Shown in pieces: positions 16,663 to 25,806 of a DNA stretch of 47,811 bases. The notes below the pieces were generated by a model. The model was not told the DNA's origin and did not search any database. It saw only the letters and a list, made by a program, of their open reading frames with translations. The stretch is from Parcubacteria group bacterium. Lineage in GTDB: Bacteria; Patescibacteriota; Minisyncoccia; UBA6257; JACRHW01. The first letter of the stretch is position 1, and each line of letters opens with the position of its first letter. A program made the position numbers and the translations under genes. The DNA lies in contig JACRHW010000002.1 of the NCBI GenBank assembly GCA_016217555.1, forward strand, positions 1 through 47,811, written 5' to 3'.

Positions 16663-16889
16663 TTCTCAATATACTTAAATCTAGGCATTTTATTCCCATC
16701 CACATCAACATCTTCTAAAAACATCGCAATGGGTCTCACCCATATATGTCTCTCACCATACAACACACGATACACCACCATCTCTTCGAGTGTTTCACTA
16801 TGTCTTGCAATCCCAATCACCTCATATCTATTCCCTTTATAGTGCTCGTATATTCCTAATTTTATTTTTCTAAGTTCTTCCATAGTCAT
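16659..16889 (-). CDS. DUF1653-type protein
   Basis: KLGIYEHYKGNRYEVIGIARHSETLEEMVVYRVLYGERHIWVRP; start revised to MTMEEL. Confidence 0.8.
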   Translation of the reverse strand: MTMEELRKIKLGIYEHYKGNRYEVIGIARHSETLEEMVVYRVLYGERHIWVRPIAMFLEDVDVDGNKMPRFKYIEK

Positions 16890-17208
16890 CTTCGTAACGG
16901 ATGATATCGTCCTCATCAAACACGCCAAAACCAATCTCCACAAGAGTTCCTCCACGTTTTGAAAAAAGACGATGTTTCGCTCTTTTGGGTACGCGTATAA
17001 CATCCCCCACACGATGTCTCATCTCCCTACCACGCACAACAGACCCAATGTCCCCCTCAACAACAATCCACGTTTCACTCCTCTTCCTATGACTCTGCAA
17101 ACTCAATCGTGAGTTGGGCTTAATGCCAATGGTCTTTAAATGCCACCCCATTCCACTTTCTAGGTTAGTAAAATATCCCCAAGGTCTTTTTACTGTATTG
17201 CGTTTCAT
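16870..17208 (-). CDS. Cupin, mannose-6-phosphate isomerase type II-like
   Basis: KRPWGYF..LSLQSHRKRSETWIVVEG. Confidence 0.88.
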   Translation of the reverse strand: MKRNTVKRPWGYFTNLESGMGWHLKTIGIKPNSRLSLQSHRKRSETWIVVEGDIGSVVRGREMRHRVGDVIRVPKRAKHRLFSKRGGTLVEIGFGVFDEDDIIRYEDDYGRT

Positions 17209-17214
17209 ACCATT

Positions 17215-17748
17215 TTATTTTAGCTGATGACGATACCACCCGACAAGCCTCTTCACAAGAATCTCCACATCCTCACGACTTCTCTTGCGCACCTCCGAGC
17301 TCGGTGTCCCAGGACCATCGTCGTCTTCTAATTCATATACAATATGTCCTGGTTGTACCTTTGCAAAAAGATCCTCTGGTTGTTTCTCAACCCCACTCAA
17401 CTCCTTATTATAATAAAGCGAAGGAATACCGGCACCCCCTGAAAATAGTTTAATTCCGTGTGAATTATAGATCCTCTTCATTACATCGGGATCTTCATGT
17501 GAACTATCAAAACCTATTGTAGCGACATCAAACATAAGCCCAGCATAAATCGTATCCATAACTTTTCTCATAATAAGCGTCGGAATCCTTCCCGATGCAT
17601 CATCGCCAATAATCAAACGATACTCATTTTTCTCTAAATGTGGACGTAATTGGTCAAGAAGGCGTTGAATCGGCTCCTCAAGCTCCACTATTTCTTTATA
17701 GTGAATATGCTCCTCCATTTCTCGACTAGAAATTGTTTCACGTGACAT
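17215..17748 (-). CDS. Hypothetical phosphoribosyltransferase-like protein
   Basis: RLIIGDDASGRIPTLIMRKVM. Confidence 0.5.
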   Translation of the reverse strand: MSRETISSREMEEHIHYKEIVELEEPIQRLLDQLRPHLEKNEYRLIIGDDASGRIPTLIMRKVMDTIYAGLMFDVATIGFDSSHEDPDVMKRIYNSHGIKLFSGGAGIPSLYYNKELSGVEKQPEDLFAKVQPGHIVYELEDDDGPGTPSSEVRKRSREDVEILVKRLVGWYRHQLK

Positions 17749-17778
17749 ATTTTTAGGTATCCCTGTTTCATAATATCC

Positions 17779-18159
17779 TTACCCCTTCTTTCTATGCTCT
17801 TTTTTAATACGCCAATATACGCTTTCAGTTCCTGGCTCCTGTTTTGTATTCTTCATTAATTTTGCTGGATATTTCTTTGCGACACATGCAAGCCTTTTTC
17901 GAATTATCTTTTCAGTATCAATACCGAGAAGTACCGACATCTCAATTGCATAAATCAAAACATCAGCAAGCTCACCTCTTATTTCTTCCAGTTTCTCCTT
18001 ATTCTTTTTTACCTCTTCAAGAGAAAGATTCTCCCATTGAAATAGCTCCAAAAGTTCTGCTCCTTCAATCATAATAGACTTCGCCACATCCGAAGGGCGC
18101 AAATTGTCCCAACCACGATCCTTTAAGTGTTTATAAATTTTCTTCTCTAATTCTTTCAT
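17779..18159 (-). CDS. MazG-like nucleotide pyrophosphohydrolase
   Basis: EGAELLELFQWE..EIRGELADVLIYAIEMS; start revised to MKELEKK. Confidence 0.85.
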   Translation of the reverse strand: MKELEKKIYKHLKDRGWDNLRPSDVAKSIMIEGAELLELFQWENLSLEEVKKNKEKLEEIRGELADVLIYAIEMSVLLGIDTEKIIRKRLACVAKKYPAKLMKNTKQEPGTESVYWRIKKEHRKKG

Positions 18160-18695
18160 ATTGTTTTCTTTACCCCACAACAATTCTTAAATAATTTTTC
18201 ACTTCCACACGAGCAGGGAGAATTATTCTTATACTTCTCGACAAGCCACGAGCTAGATTGCACCTTTCCTCCATATCCAATACCAAACACCATTTTACAT
18301 CCTATATCCCGACACACCGGAACCTCTGGTATATTTTTTCGCGTCCTGTCTCCCCCATTTACAAAGATGTCTGGTTTAACCCTAATAAGATCTTCGCACA
18401 CACTACGATCCTCAACCTCTTTTGTGTGCCGCGTAAGCACCACTCTATCCACGCACCCGATCGCTTCAATTAATTCTTTTCGCTCTTTCTGTGGCATAAA
18501 CACATACCCCTTTTTCTTTTTGAGCCAGTTATCATTATTTAAAATTACCACGAGTTTATCGCCCAGCTTTTTTGCCTCTTGCATCATGCGCACGTGACCA
18601 ATATGAAGTGGATCAAATCCACCACTTACCGCAACAACAATTTTTTCTTTTTTCTTCGAAAGATTAAACCCAATCATAAAAAATGTTTCACACAT
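18156..18695 (-). CDS. Cytidylyltransferase-like protein with C-terminal SEC-C zinc motif
   Basis: VAVSGGFDPLHIGHVRMM; C-terminal SPCSCGSEKLFKNCCG. Confidence 0.88.
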   Translation of the reverse strand: MCETFFMIGFNLSKKKEKIVVAVSGGFDPLHIGHVRMMQEAKKLGDKLVVILNNDNWLKKKKGYVFMPQKERKELIEAIGCVDRVVLTRHTKEVEDRSVCEDLIRVKPDIFVNGGDRTRKNIPEVPVCRDIGCKMVFGIGYGGKVQSSSWLVEKYKNNSPCSCGSEKLFKNCCGVKKTI

Positions 18696-18837
18696 ATACT
18701 ATAGAAATATTTTTTCTAAATATCAATCACGAAATTCAAGAATACAAAAAACACTGCCATTATGTATCGACAACAACAAAGGATTTTTAACTCCCTTATC
18801 TAACGATCGTCACTTAAGGGAGTGGGTGTAAAAAAAG

Positions 18838-18862
18838 AAAAAACCGCCCTGGTGGCGGAAAT
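18838..18862 (-). terminator. Terminator of the 18867 CDS
   Basis: CCGCCctggtGGCGG, T-tract on minus strand. Confidence 0.75.
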
Positions 18863-18866
18863 AGTG

Positions 18867-19610
18867 TTATGAACGTATTCTAAGAATTTTTATCAATTCC
18901 TCAGTATATTTACAATGTCCACAAGAAGGAGATGTCGGAGGAAGTGTTCCATTAAGGCATGAGTATGCTGCAAAGATTACGGGCTCAATCCACGCATCAT
19001 TTCCTGTATAAGGAATAATCTCCTCCTTAAATTCAAGTTTCGCATCAAACCGATCACGATCTTTCGTTGCATTTTCATAGACAAAATATCCTGTATCCGA
19101 AACCTTGAACCCATTTCTCCTCAGAAGCCATTGATATACTTCTATTTGTCGTTTGTAGGCATCACCATATCCTCCGTCGAGTGTAATAGGTTGCGATGTA
19201 CTTGTTGCTTTGTAATCAACGACAAATAGTGTTCCATCGGGTCCAACCCAAATATCATCAACCGCACCGAAAATAATAAGGTTAGTTTGAGTATGTAAGA
19301 AACGAATCCCCTTAAAATTCTCACGCCATATATCGAGATCGGGGTGTGAAAAAGGTATTGCATCAATACCATACTGCACCATAAGAGGGTGCGAAATTCT
19401 TTGTGCACGATAGATATCAAACTCCTTTTTGAGAAGCGCGTCCACGGCGAGATTTAAATTAAGCCCAAAATCGCTCGACGTGCTTAGATCGGTCCGTCGA
19501 TCAAGAAAGAAACAACGCGGACATTTCATAAAAAGCTCGAGTTTTGTTCTGCTTACCTCAAAAGGGATTATCGAACCAGGTAGATACAAACGTTTTTTCC
19601 ATGAACCCAT
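18867..19610 (-). CDS. PD-(D/E)XK (RecB/Cas4-like) nuclease, paralog 1
   Basis: RTKLELFMKCPRCFFLDRR, GAVDDIWVGPDGTLFVVDYKAT, QIEVYQWLLRRNG. Confidence 0.85.
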   Translation of the reverse strand: MGSWKKRLYLPGSIIPFEVSRTKLELFMKCPRCFFLDRRTDLSTSSDFGLNLNLAVDALLKKEFDIYRAQRISHPLMVQYGIDAIPFSHPDLDIWRENFKGIRFLHTQTNLIIFGAVDDIWVGPDGTLFVVDYKATSTSQPITLDGGYGDAYKRQIEVYQWLLRRNGFKVSDTGYFVYENATKDRDRFDAKLEFKEEIIPYTGNDAWIEPVIFAAYSCLNGTLPPTSPSCGHCKYTEELIKILRIRS

Positions 19611-19709
19611 GAGAAAACCCTCCCTATCAATGTACTAAAAACACCATAGCACAGAAATGGATTTCATAACAAAAAAAACCACCCGAATGAGTGGTCCTGA
19701 AAATTGTTA

Positions 19710-20210
19710 TTATAAACGTGAATCTTTGATTTCTTGTGCAACCCTTAAACGATTTATGCGGCGAATATCTGCCTCCTTATATCGACGCTTCTGTGCTTCT
19801 GTTTCTGGTATCGCTTGTTGGATTTTCGTAGACTTACCATCGGCGTCTACAGCAACAAATGTGAAATAGGCAGAGAATACGTGTCGGCTTTTACACGTAA
19901 GTAAGTTGCCAGCAAACACCTTAATCCCTATCTCCATTGAAGATCCCCATACCCGATTTACAGAGGCCTTGAAGACAAGTGTCTCCCCGCGCCTTGCAGG
20001 GGCAAGAAAACGGATAGAGTCTACGAGAAGAGTTACACAAATCAAATTACTATGATCTTGGGCGACGATGCCAGCCAACCGATCTGCAATCTCAAGCACC
20101 CTTCCTCCAAATACGGTTTCAATAGCATTCAGGTCATTATGAAAAATCTGATAGGGATAATGATCAATTACTGAATAAGAAACTTTTTTTGCTGGCGGAT
20201 CGTCAATCAT
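19710..20210 (-). CDS. Hotdog-fold acyl-CoA thioesterase
   Basis: NDLNAIETVFGGRVLEIADRLAGIVAQDHS. Confidence 0.85.
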   Translation of the reverse strand: MIDDPPAKKVSYSVIDHYPYQIFHNDLNAIETVFGGRVLEIADRLAGIVAQDHSNLICVTLLVDSIRFLAPARRGETLVFKASVNRVWGSSMEIGIKVFAGNLLTCKSRHVFSAYFTFVAVDADGKSTKIQQAIPETEAQKRRYKEADIRRINRLRVAQEIKDSRL

Positions 20211-20557
20211 GGCATTTCCTGGTAGATCCCAAGAATAACAATCTCAGCAATAGGAGATGTCCATGAATATCTTGCTAGTTCAGCACCATGAACAATTCTT
20301 TCTCCAACACAAAATTCCTGAGAGATATATCTAAGCCCCTTATATCCCCGGTGTGCCTGAAAGCTATCCTTATAGCGAACGACGTGCGCAAGACACATTT
20401 CTGGTCTTACAATCTCAAAAAGATAGATATTTCTAGATTGTGTAGTCACCACAATAAGAGTCTTTGATCTCAGGGAAGAAATCGTTATTTTCTCCGCCCC
20501 AATTCCAGTCGCACTAACCAATTCATCGAGTTGCGTATTGGTTGCGATTTCCAACAT
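20207..20557 (-). CDS. Hypothetical protein, 116 aa
   Basis: SD GGAGGAG upstream; start codon overlap with the thioesterase gene. Confidence 0.65.
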   Translation of the reverse strand: MLEIATNTQLDELVSATGIGAEKITISSLRSKTLIVVTTQSRNIYLFEIVRPEMCLAHVVRYKDSFQAHRGYKGLRYISQEFCVGERIVHGAELARYSWTSPIAEIVILGIYQEMP

Positions 20558-20777
20558 AGCCAGTCTCCTCCTTTTTTACCCACGTTTTTTATGGCAATGG
20601 GCTGAGAATAGGATAACATGCTTCAATAATTTTGTCCATACTTTTGCGTAGGATACTCTATACAAACAAGAGTAGGCTTGTTTGGAAAAACAAAGAAAAC
20701 AAAATAATAAAAATACTGCGCACAAGCGCGGTTTTCTTTTTTAAAAAAAGATCCTGAACGTATTGAAGAATTCTCTA

Positions 20778-20981
20778 TTACTCCTCAAACGCTAAATCTT
20801 TTTTGATCTCGACAAATTCATTCTCAACCTTCTTGAGACGCTCATTAAGATTTTTAATAAGCTCCGCTCCTTCTTTCACCTTCTCCAAGCCTTCTTCCAC
20901 ATCAACATCTTTCTGGGTATTGAACCATTTCACAATTCCCTCAAGTTTTGATAACGAATCACTTATTTTTTCTTTTTGCAT
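20778..20981 (-). CDS. xseB: Exodeoxyribonuclease VII small subunit
   Basis: ISDSLSKLEGIVKWFN..DVEEGLEKVKEGAELIKNLNERLKKVENEF; adjacent to xseA. Confidence 0.85.
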   Translation of the reverse strand: MQKEKISDSLSKLEGIVKWFNTQKDVDVEEGLEKVKEGAELIKNLNERLKKVENEFVEIKKDLAFEE

Positions 20982-21002
20982 GTTAGTTGTTTATTTTTAA
21001 AT

Positions 21003-21158
21003 TACGAAGTATCTATTCCGAATCATTCCGCAGGCACGAAGCAGGGTGTTGTCAATCCTTCGGTGTATCCGAATTGGATTGACAACGAAGTGCCTGCGGA
21101 CAGAGCGAGAATATCGCTGGGTATTCTCGCGTGTGAGAAATAGATATTTCGTAATTTA
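21003..21158. repeat. Multi-hairpin structured element between xseA and xseB
   Basis: Outer arms ACGAAGTATCTATTCC/GAAATAGATATTTCGT; inner CCGCAGGCAC/GTGCCTGCGG, GTTGTCAATCC/GGATTGACAAC, GCGAGAATA/GTATTCTCGC. Confidence 0.75.
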
Positions 21159-21161
21159 CAA

Positions 21162-22817
21162 TTATTTAATTTCTTCAATTTTTGATACGAACTCACCCTT
21201 ATATAATTTTGTCATAACTTTCTCTCCAACAGCAAGATCCTCCACACTTTTCACGACACCACCTTTTACATTCCTAATAATACTATACCCTAATTTTAGA
21301 TTTCTTTCAGGGCTTACCCCCTCAAGGTATGTTTCATACGAAATAAGTTTCCGAGAGACTTCTTTAAAAATCTGTTCGAGTGCAGCACGAGCAAGACCAA
21401 TCATTTCTCGACTTCGTTTTCGTATCTCCTCCAAACGTAAGCCAATACCAAGAAGTGCCTGCTCAAGTTCACGTCCAAGATATTTATAGCGCAAGAAAAG
21501 CTGGCTCATATATCCAAGCATCTGATCCACAGAACCTCGTATATAATTTTTCCGCTCAGAGAGTACTGCTTCGAAAGAATATAATAAATCTTGTGCGAGT
21601 GTAGGTACCCCTTCATGGAGTCGTTTCCATGATTCATTAATAGTCATTGCAACAATAGAAGGGGTTGAGGTTGCCCTGTCAGCAACAAGGTTAGTAATAG
21701 GTACATCCCTATCGTGACCAATACCACAGAGCGTTATAATTTTTGAACTAAAAATGGCACGCGCCACAAACTCATTATTAAACGCCTGTAAATCTTCTAA
21801 ACTTCCCCCACCACGAATGATGACAAGTATATCAAGATCGTCCATGTGTGTATTAAACCACCTGATCCCCCTAAGAATGTCATCAACCGCCCGTGCCCCT
21901 TCGACACGCGCATCATAAAAATATAATTGCAATCCCAACGACTCCAAATTTCTTCTAAAATCATCAATTACCGCCCCAGTACGCGAAGTAATAATACCTA
22001 TACGGGTAATAAATTCTGGAAGCGCTCTTTTTCTCTCAAACAACCCCTCGCTCTCAAGTTTCTTCTTAAGCATCTCATACGCCTTCTTAAGTGATCCCTC
22101 ACCTGCAAGCTCCAAAGAATAAACGAGAAAACTTAATCTCCCTTTTGGCTTATATACATTTGGTACTCCACTTACTTTCACCTCAAGCCCCTCCTCAATC
22201 TGAACCCCCATCCGTTCATAGGTTGAGGGGCGGATATAGCAATTCAAAATACTCTCATCTATTTTATCCTTAAGCGTAAAATAAATTCCAGATGGGTGCA
22301 CCTGCACACTCGACACCTCACCTCGAATAAACACATCTCGCTCTCCAAGAACAGTATTCAAAAAATTCAAAAATCCACTCACCGTAAAAACCTTCTCATT
22401 TTTTTCACCCTCCTCTCCAAAGTTCGAAAGAAGTTGCCTCTGAGCGGCTTTCAAATCTGACCCTCCAGATACCCCCGTCCTCGTCCGAAGCGAATCCTCA
22501 AGGGGGAGTCGATTTATACTAGGGGGGTTGTGGGGGTCACCCCCTTGGAGATGAGTCTTGGACGAGGACGGGGGTATCACAGCACACTCTTTTACTAACG
22601 CCAAAATCTCGCTTCCAAACTCATGGAGTTTTTTCTTCCCAATTCCCTTCACATCGGCAAGCTCCTCATACGTCTTTGGCATTGTTTCTGCCAAAATCTC
22701 TATCGTCTTATTTTGTAGAATATGAAAACGCTCAACTCGCGACCTCCTCGCCGTCTCATTTCTCCACGCCGTCAATTTTTGAAATAATTCTCTCTGCATC
22801 ATACTCAAATATACCAA
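21162..22817 (-). CDS. xseA: Exodeoxyribonuclease VII large subunit with N-terminal HRDC domain and in-frame E2 insertion
   Basis: SGIYFTLKDK, IGIITSRTGAVIDDF, DILVIIRGGGSLEDLQAFN, GIGHDRDVPITNLVADRATSTPS; N-terminal HRDC-like TYEELADVKGIGKKKLHEFGSEIL. Confidence 0.93.
   Translation of the reverse strand: MVYLSMMQRELFQKLTAWRNETARRSRVERFHILQNKTIEILAETMPKTYEELADVKGIGKKKLHEFGSEILALVKECAVIPPSSSKTHLQGGDPHNPPSINRLPLEDSLRTRTGVSGGSDLKAAQRQLLSNFGEEGEKNEKVFTVSGFLNFLNTVLGERDVFIRGEVSSVQVHPSGIYFTLKDKIDESILNCYIRPSTYERMGVQIEEGLEVKVSGVPNVYKPKGRLSFLVYSLELAGEGSLKKAYEMLKKKLESEGLFERKRALPEFITRIGIITSRTGAVIDDFRRNLESLGLQLYFYDARVEGARAVDDILRGIRWFNTHMDDLDILVIIRGGGSLEDLQAFNNEFVARAIFSSKIITLCGIGHDRDVPITNLVADRATSTPSIVAMTINESWKRLHEGVPTLAQDLLYSFEAVLSERKNYIRGSVDQMLGYMSQLFLRYKYLGRELEQALLGIGLRLEEIRKRSREMIGLARAALEQIFKEVSRKLISYETYLEGVSPERNLKLGYSIIRNVKGGVVKSVEDLAVGEKVMTKLYKGEFVSKIEEIK
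22468..22578 (+). repeat. Element E2: family-2 repeat inside xseA, 111 bp = 37 codons
   Basis: Perfect 19-bp arms GATACCCCCGTCCTCGTCC/GGACGAGGACGGGGGTATC; shared core GCGAATCCTCAAGGGGGAGTC. Confidence 0.92.
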
Positions 22818-22837
22818 ATGTCTTATAAAAAAGAAAA

Positions 22838-22866
22838 ACCGTTAATTAACGGCCTTGTTTTTTGTT
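22838..22866 (-). terminator. Terminator hairpin
   Basis: CCGTTAATTAACGG palindrome with flanking A/T tracts. Confidence 0.6.
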
Positions 22867-22867
22867 T

Positions 22868-23164
22868 TTAGAGCAGAGGATCTACAGACAAACCTTCTAC
22901 ATAAAACAATTGAGACCATTCAGCGTACATCTCATCACGATGATTTGCCCTTTTAGCGGCAACAAGAACGTCCTGCTCCCTTCCATTTTGAAACGCCTCA
23001 ATAATCTGCTTTGAGCTCATACCAGATCTTTCTGAATCATCAAGATAGCGGCCGACGGTTGGGCTACCAGCATCTAATGCGGAATGCAATTTTTTATAAT
23101 CAGGAAATTCTGCCTTAACCTTTTTCACAAAATCTGTAGAATATCTCACTGCAATTTTCCTCAT
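22868..23164 (-). CDS. Hypothetical protein, 98 aa
   Basis: ORF with terminator downstream. Confidence 0.6.
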   Translation of the reverse strand: MRKIAVRYSTDFVKKVKAEFPDYKKLHSALDAGSPTVGRYLDDSERSGMSSKQIIEAFQNGREQDVLVAAKRANHRDEMYAEWSQLFYVEGLSVDPLL

Positions 23165-23205
23165 TTTTTATAGGCTACTATGCGACCGCATGATATGTGG
23201 GAAAC

Positions 23206-23229
23206 AAAAAAGCCTCACGTTATGAGGCA
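23206..23229 (-). terminator. Terminator overlapping the 3' end of the 23215 CDS
   Basis: aaaaaaGCCTCAcgttaTGAGGCa. Confidence 0.7.
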
Positions 23230-23436
23230 ATCTATTTCATAATCATGATTTTGAACGAGACCCTGTTGCAAAAGTTCTCCCCAAATCATATGTGGTGACA
23301 TCCAATCGTTCGTGTGTTTAAGTATCTTCAGAATTGCTTTTTGATATTCATTACTGAGATAACTTTCTACCCTATGGAAATCTTTTATGAGCCGGGCCCT
23401 CGTTCTAAGTGCACCTTGAACAGAAGATAGTTTCAT
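23215..23436 (-). CDS. Hypothetical protein, 73 aa
   Basis: SD AGGAGG upstream of ATG. Confidence 0.65.
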   Translation of the reverse strand: MKLSSVQGALRTRARLIKDFHRVESYLSNEYQKAILKILKHTNDWMSPHMIWGELLQQGLVQNHDYEIDCLIT

Positions 23437-23483
23437 CTGAGTATCCTCCTATTTATAATCAAAGATCTGATTTTAAAATAACA

Positions 23484-24188
23484 CTAATATGCTTGTGACA
23501 CAAGATAAGTACTTACAATTGCAGCGGTTTCGGCACGTAACGTAAGCTTACCCAAATTCACAAAAATAAATTTATTTTTCTTTGCGGTTTCAACCTCCTC
23601 TTCACTCCATCCGCCTTCGGGACCAATAAAGATGTTTATTTTTTGTTCACCCTTCATAAGCTTTTTATCAAACACTTTCCCTGTTATATCAAAAAACAAA
23701 GTCACACCATTCAATTTCGCTTCATTCATCGCCTGTTCAAACCCCATAGGAATTTGAAGCTTTGGAAGCACACTTCTTCCTGACTGCTCAGCTGCCTCTT
23801 GTATAATTTTCTTTAATCGCTCTTCTTTTAACTCAAGCTTCACCGTATGTTGCGTAACAAGTGGCACGATTTCTTTCACACCAATCTCTGTCGCCTTTTG
23901 CGCTACCCACTCAAAATTTTCTCGTTTCAAGATGGAACAATAAAGCACCACACTATTCACCAGTTCATTTTCATTTTTTTCTCTTCCGATCACCTCAACA
24001 GTTACTATATCTTTGGTACTACCGAGAATCCAAACACGCACATCGTTCCCGTCCCCATTGCAAAGAATTAATTCTTGTCCATCATGCATACGAAGTACAC
24101 GCACAATTTGATGTACAATATCACCATCGCGTATTTCTATACGATCCTCATGTAGAGCAAATGAAACAAAAAAACGTGGAACCCTCAT
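23484..24188 (-). CDS. rsmE: 16S rRNA m3U1498 methyltransferase, RsmE family
   Basis: RVPRFFVS, HQIVRVLRMHDGQ, FIGPEGGWSEEEVE, LGKLTLRAETAAI. Confidence 0.93.
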   Translation of the reverse strand: MRVPRFFVSFALHEDRIEIRDGDIVHQIVRVLRMHDGQELILCNGDGNDVRVWILGSTKDIVTVEVIGREKNENELVNSVVLYCSILKRENFEWVAQKATEIGVKEIVPLVTQHTVKLELKEERLKKIIQEAAEQSGRSVLPKLQIPMGFEQAMNEAKLNGVTLFFDITGKVFDKKLMKGEQKINIFIGPEGGWSEEEVETAKKNKFIFVNLGKLTLRAETAAIVSTYLVSQAY

Positions 24189-24216
24189 ATCTTGTATTAT
24201 ATCAATACTATAGGAA

Positions 24217-24249
24217 TTGAGTACCCTTCGACAAGCTCAGGGTGCTCAA
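24217..24249. repeat. Palindromic repeat with CCCTTCGACAAGCTCAGGG
   Basis: TTGAGtACCCttcgacaagctcaGGGTgCTCAA. Confidence 0.85.
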
Positions 24250-24363
24250 AATTGTAATTGCGTATAACAACGCAAACAATTTTGGCAAAAGAGAAACGCC
24301 ACCACACAAGATATACCCAAAAAACTTAGACAAATTTAAAACTTCGAGATAGAATACAACCGT

Positions 24364-25797
24364 ATGATGCAAATTTTAAATACCCTCTCGAATAAAAAAG
24401 AACGGCTCACCCCACGTCGTGCAAAACGTATTCAGCTTTTTGTTTGTGGACCAACAGTATACGATTACGCCCATATCGGACACGCACGCACCTATCTTGC
24501 TTTTGATTTCATTGCAAAGTACCTTAATAAGCTTGGATACAAAACATACTATCTGCAAAACATTACCGATATCGATGATAGAATTATTACACGAGCAAAA
24601 GAGATGGGCATACACACAAAAGAGCTCGCACGAAATTTTGAAAAAGCATATCACGAAGATGAACGCAAGCTTCGTATCACAAGCATATCAAAATATGCTC
24701 GCGCTACAGATTATATTCCTACAATTATACGACAAGTAAAACTACTCCTTAAAAAGAAACACGCCTATAAAATTGAAAATGATGGGTACTATTTTGATCT
24801 TTCAACGTTTCCTAGATATGGAGTACTCTCAAAACGTACATCACTACAGGCAGAAGACTCAGTGTCGCGAATTGACGAGAGTAAGGGAAAACGCAATAAA
24901 GGAGATTTTGCCCTTTGGAAGTTTTCAAAACCAAGCGAACCCTATTGGAATACAGAGTTAGGAAAAGGACGTCCAGGTTGGCACATTGAAGATACTGCTA
25001 TTACCGAATCTATATTTGGCCCACAGTATGATATTCATGGTGGTGCAGTAGATCTTATATTCCCTCACCACGAGGCAGAAATTACTCAACAAGAGTCTCT
25101 TTCGAATAAAAAACCTCTTGCTAAATACTGGCTTCACACTGGGTTTCTTACGATCAATGGGGAAAAAATGTCCAAAAGTCTTGGAAATTTTATTACCATA
25201 CGCTCTTTTCTTGAACAACACGAGACACCAACACTTCCTTTTGATGCTACAACACTTTTGAGATACATGGTGCTTTCTCAACACTATCGCACCCGTGTCG
25301 ATTTCACCGGCACCCTCGTTACACAAGCAAAACAAGCTCTGATTACCCTCTTTGATTTCGAAAAACGCCTTACCATGTATGCAACACGAACTCTAAAATT
25401 AAAGCCTGGAGAAGATCATAAAAAACAAAAATTGAACAATAAATACATTCTGCAATTTCATAAGGCTCTTCAAAATGATTTTAGTACCCCCCAAGCACTT
25501 GCAATAATCTTTGAAGTCATACACACCATAAATACAAAAATGGATAAACAAAAAGCAACAATACACGATATTGTAAATACAAGAGCCCTTCTCGCGCTTC
25601 TTTATGAGCTTTTCGGACTTCGTTTTCGTACCGTACAAATCCCAAAAGAGGTAAAAAAAATTGTAACTGAGCGCGAAGAAGCTCGAAAATTAAAAAACTG
25701 GCAACGCGCCGATGAGCTTCGTGATAAGGCAAAGGCTCTTGGCTTTTCAATCGAAGATACACAAAAAGGACCCATCATCCACTCCTTATATCACTAG
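24364..25797 (+). CDS. cysS: Cysteine--tRNA ligase
   Basis: FVCGPTVYDYAHIGHARTYLAFD, WHIEDTAI, HGGAVDLIFPHHEAEITQ, KMSKSLGN. Confidence 0.96.
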   Translation: MMQILNTLSNKKERLTPRRAKRIQLFVCGPTVYDYAHIGHARTYLAFDFIAKYLNKLGYKTYYLQNITDIDDRIITRAKEMGIHTKELARNFEKAYHEDERKLRITSISKYARATDYIPTIIRQVKLLLKKKHAYKIENDGYYFDLSTFPRYGVLSKRTSLQAEDSVSRIDESKGKRNKGDFALWKFSKPSEPYWNTELGKGRPGWHIEDTAITESIFGPQYDIHGGAVDLIFPHHEAEITQQESLSNKKPLAKYWLHTGFLTINGEKMSKSLGNFITIRSFLEQHETPTLPFDATTLLRYMVLSQHYRTRVDFTGTLVTQAKQALITLFDFEKRLTMYATRTLKLKPGEDHKKQKLNNKYILQFHKALQNDFSTPQALAIIFEVIHTINTKMDKQKATIHDIVNTRALLALLYELFGLRFRTVQIPKEVKKIVTEREEARKLKNWQRADELRDKAKALGFSIEDTQKGPIIHSLYH

Positions 25798-25806
25798 ATT
25801 TTCTCC

